A stretch of DNA of 64,000 bases from Trichinella spiralis (Eukaryota; Nematoda; Enoplea; Trichinellida; Trichinellidae). Location: assembly GCA_000181795.3 (NCBI GenBank), contig CM012954.1, forward strand, positions 10,927,422 through 10,991,421. The letters run 5' to 3'. This document shows positions 62,181 to 64,000 of the stretch, in pieces (position 1 is the stretch's first letter; each line of letters begins with the position of its first letter). The notes under the pieces are model-generated. The model ran no database searches, was not told the DNA's origin, and saw only the letters and a list, made by a program, of their open reading frames with translations. The translations under genes were made by a program, and so were the position numbers.

Positions 62181-64000
<1,820 letters not shown>

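Overview
This window is eukaryotic. It holds AT-rich DNA, with protein genes cut into many small exons by mostly short introns (about 50 bp to 1 kb) with GT...AG ends. The products are typical animal proteins: beta-spectrin, UNC-18/STXBP1, a p21-activated kinase, TPX2, an SLC6 transporter, PRPF3 and TMEM30/CDC50. Five genes have a splice-acceptor-like AG 0 to 10 nt before the start codon, as expected in animals that add a spliced leader to their mRNAs. With the compact introns, the globin-like gene and the run of same-strand genes, this points to an invertebrate, most likely a nematode. That is inference; the species cannot be named from the sequence.

Layout, left to right. A 1-exon Tudor-domain gene (2340-3092, +) sits in AT-rich intergenic DNA. 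A small PH-domain gene (6549-7310, -) follows, then a 13-exon SLC6 neurotransmitter/amino-acid transporter (9486-12559, -). After about 4 kb of gene-poor DNA with a long AAT microsatellite comes a partial globin-like gene (16611-17077, -). Beta-spectrin (19547-32119, -) dominates the centre. One of its exons is about 5 kb, and it has two alternative first exons and two frame-preserving cassette exons near the C-terminus. A 4.8-kb head-to-head interval separates it from TPX2 (37049-40197, +, 14 exons).

The right part holds a block of minus-strand genes. In transcription order they are a ZIP zinc/metal transporter (54924-52418), the splicing factor PRPF3 (51667-49139), a MacroD-type ADP-ribose hydrolase (48506-47456), a possible small membrane ORF (47016-46669) and the flippase subunit TMEM30/CDC50 (45844-41704, two alternative first exons). 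Then come UNC-18 (58661-61606, +) and, tail to tail with it, the C-terminal part of a PAK kinase (62181 to beyond the right edge, -).

The exon models were assembled by hand from splice signals, reading-frame continuity and family similarity. For SLC6, TPX2, TMEM30, MacroD, PRPF3, UNC-18 and spectrin every junction keeps frame. Three introns, in SLC6, TPX2 and UNC-18, fit only if they start with GC instead of GT. No CRISPR array, viral system or clearly new multi-gene system was recognised. The most notable signals are the trans-splicing-like gene starts with a candidate operon, the GC-AG introns, and the alternative exons of spectrin and TMEM30.
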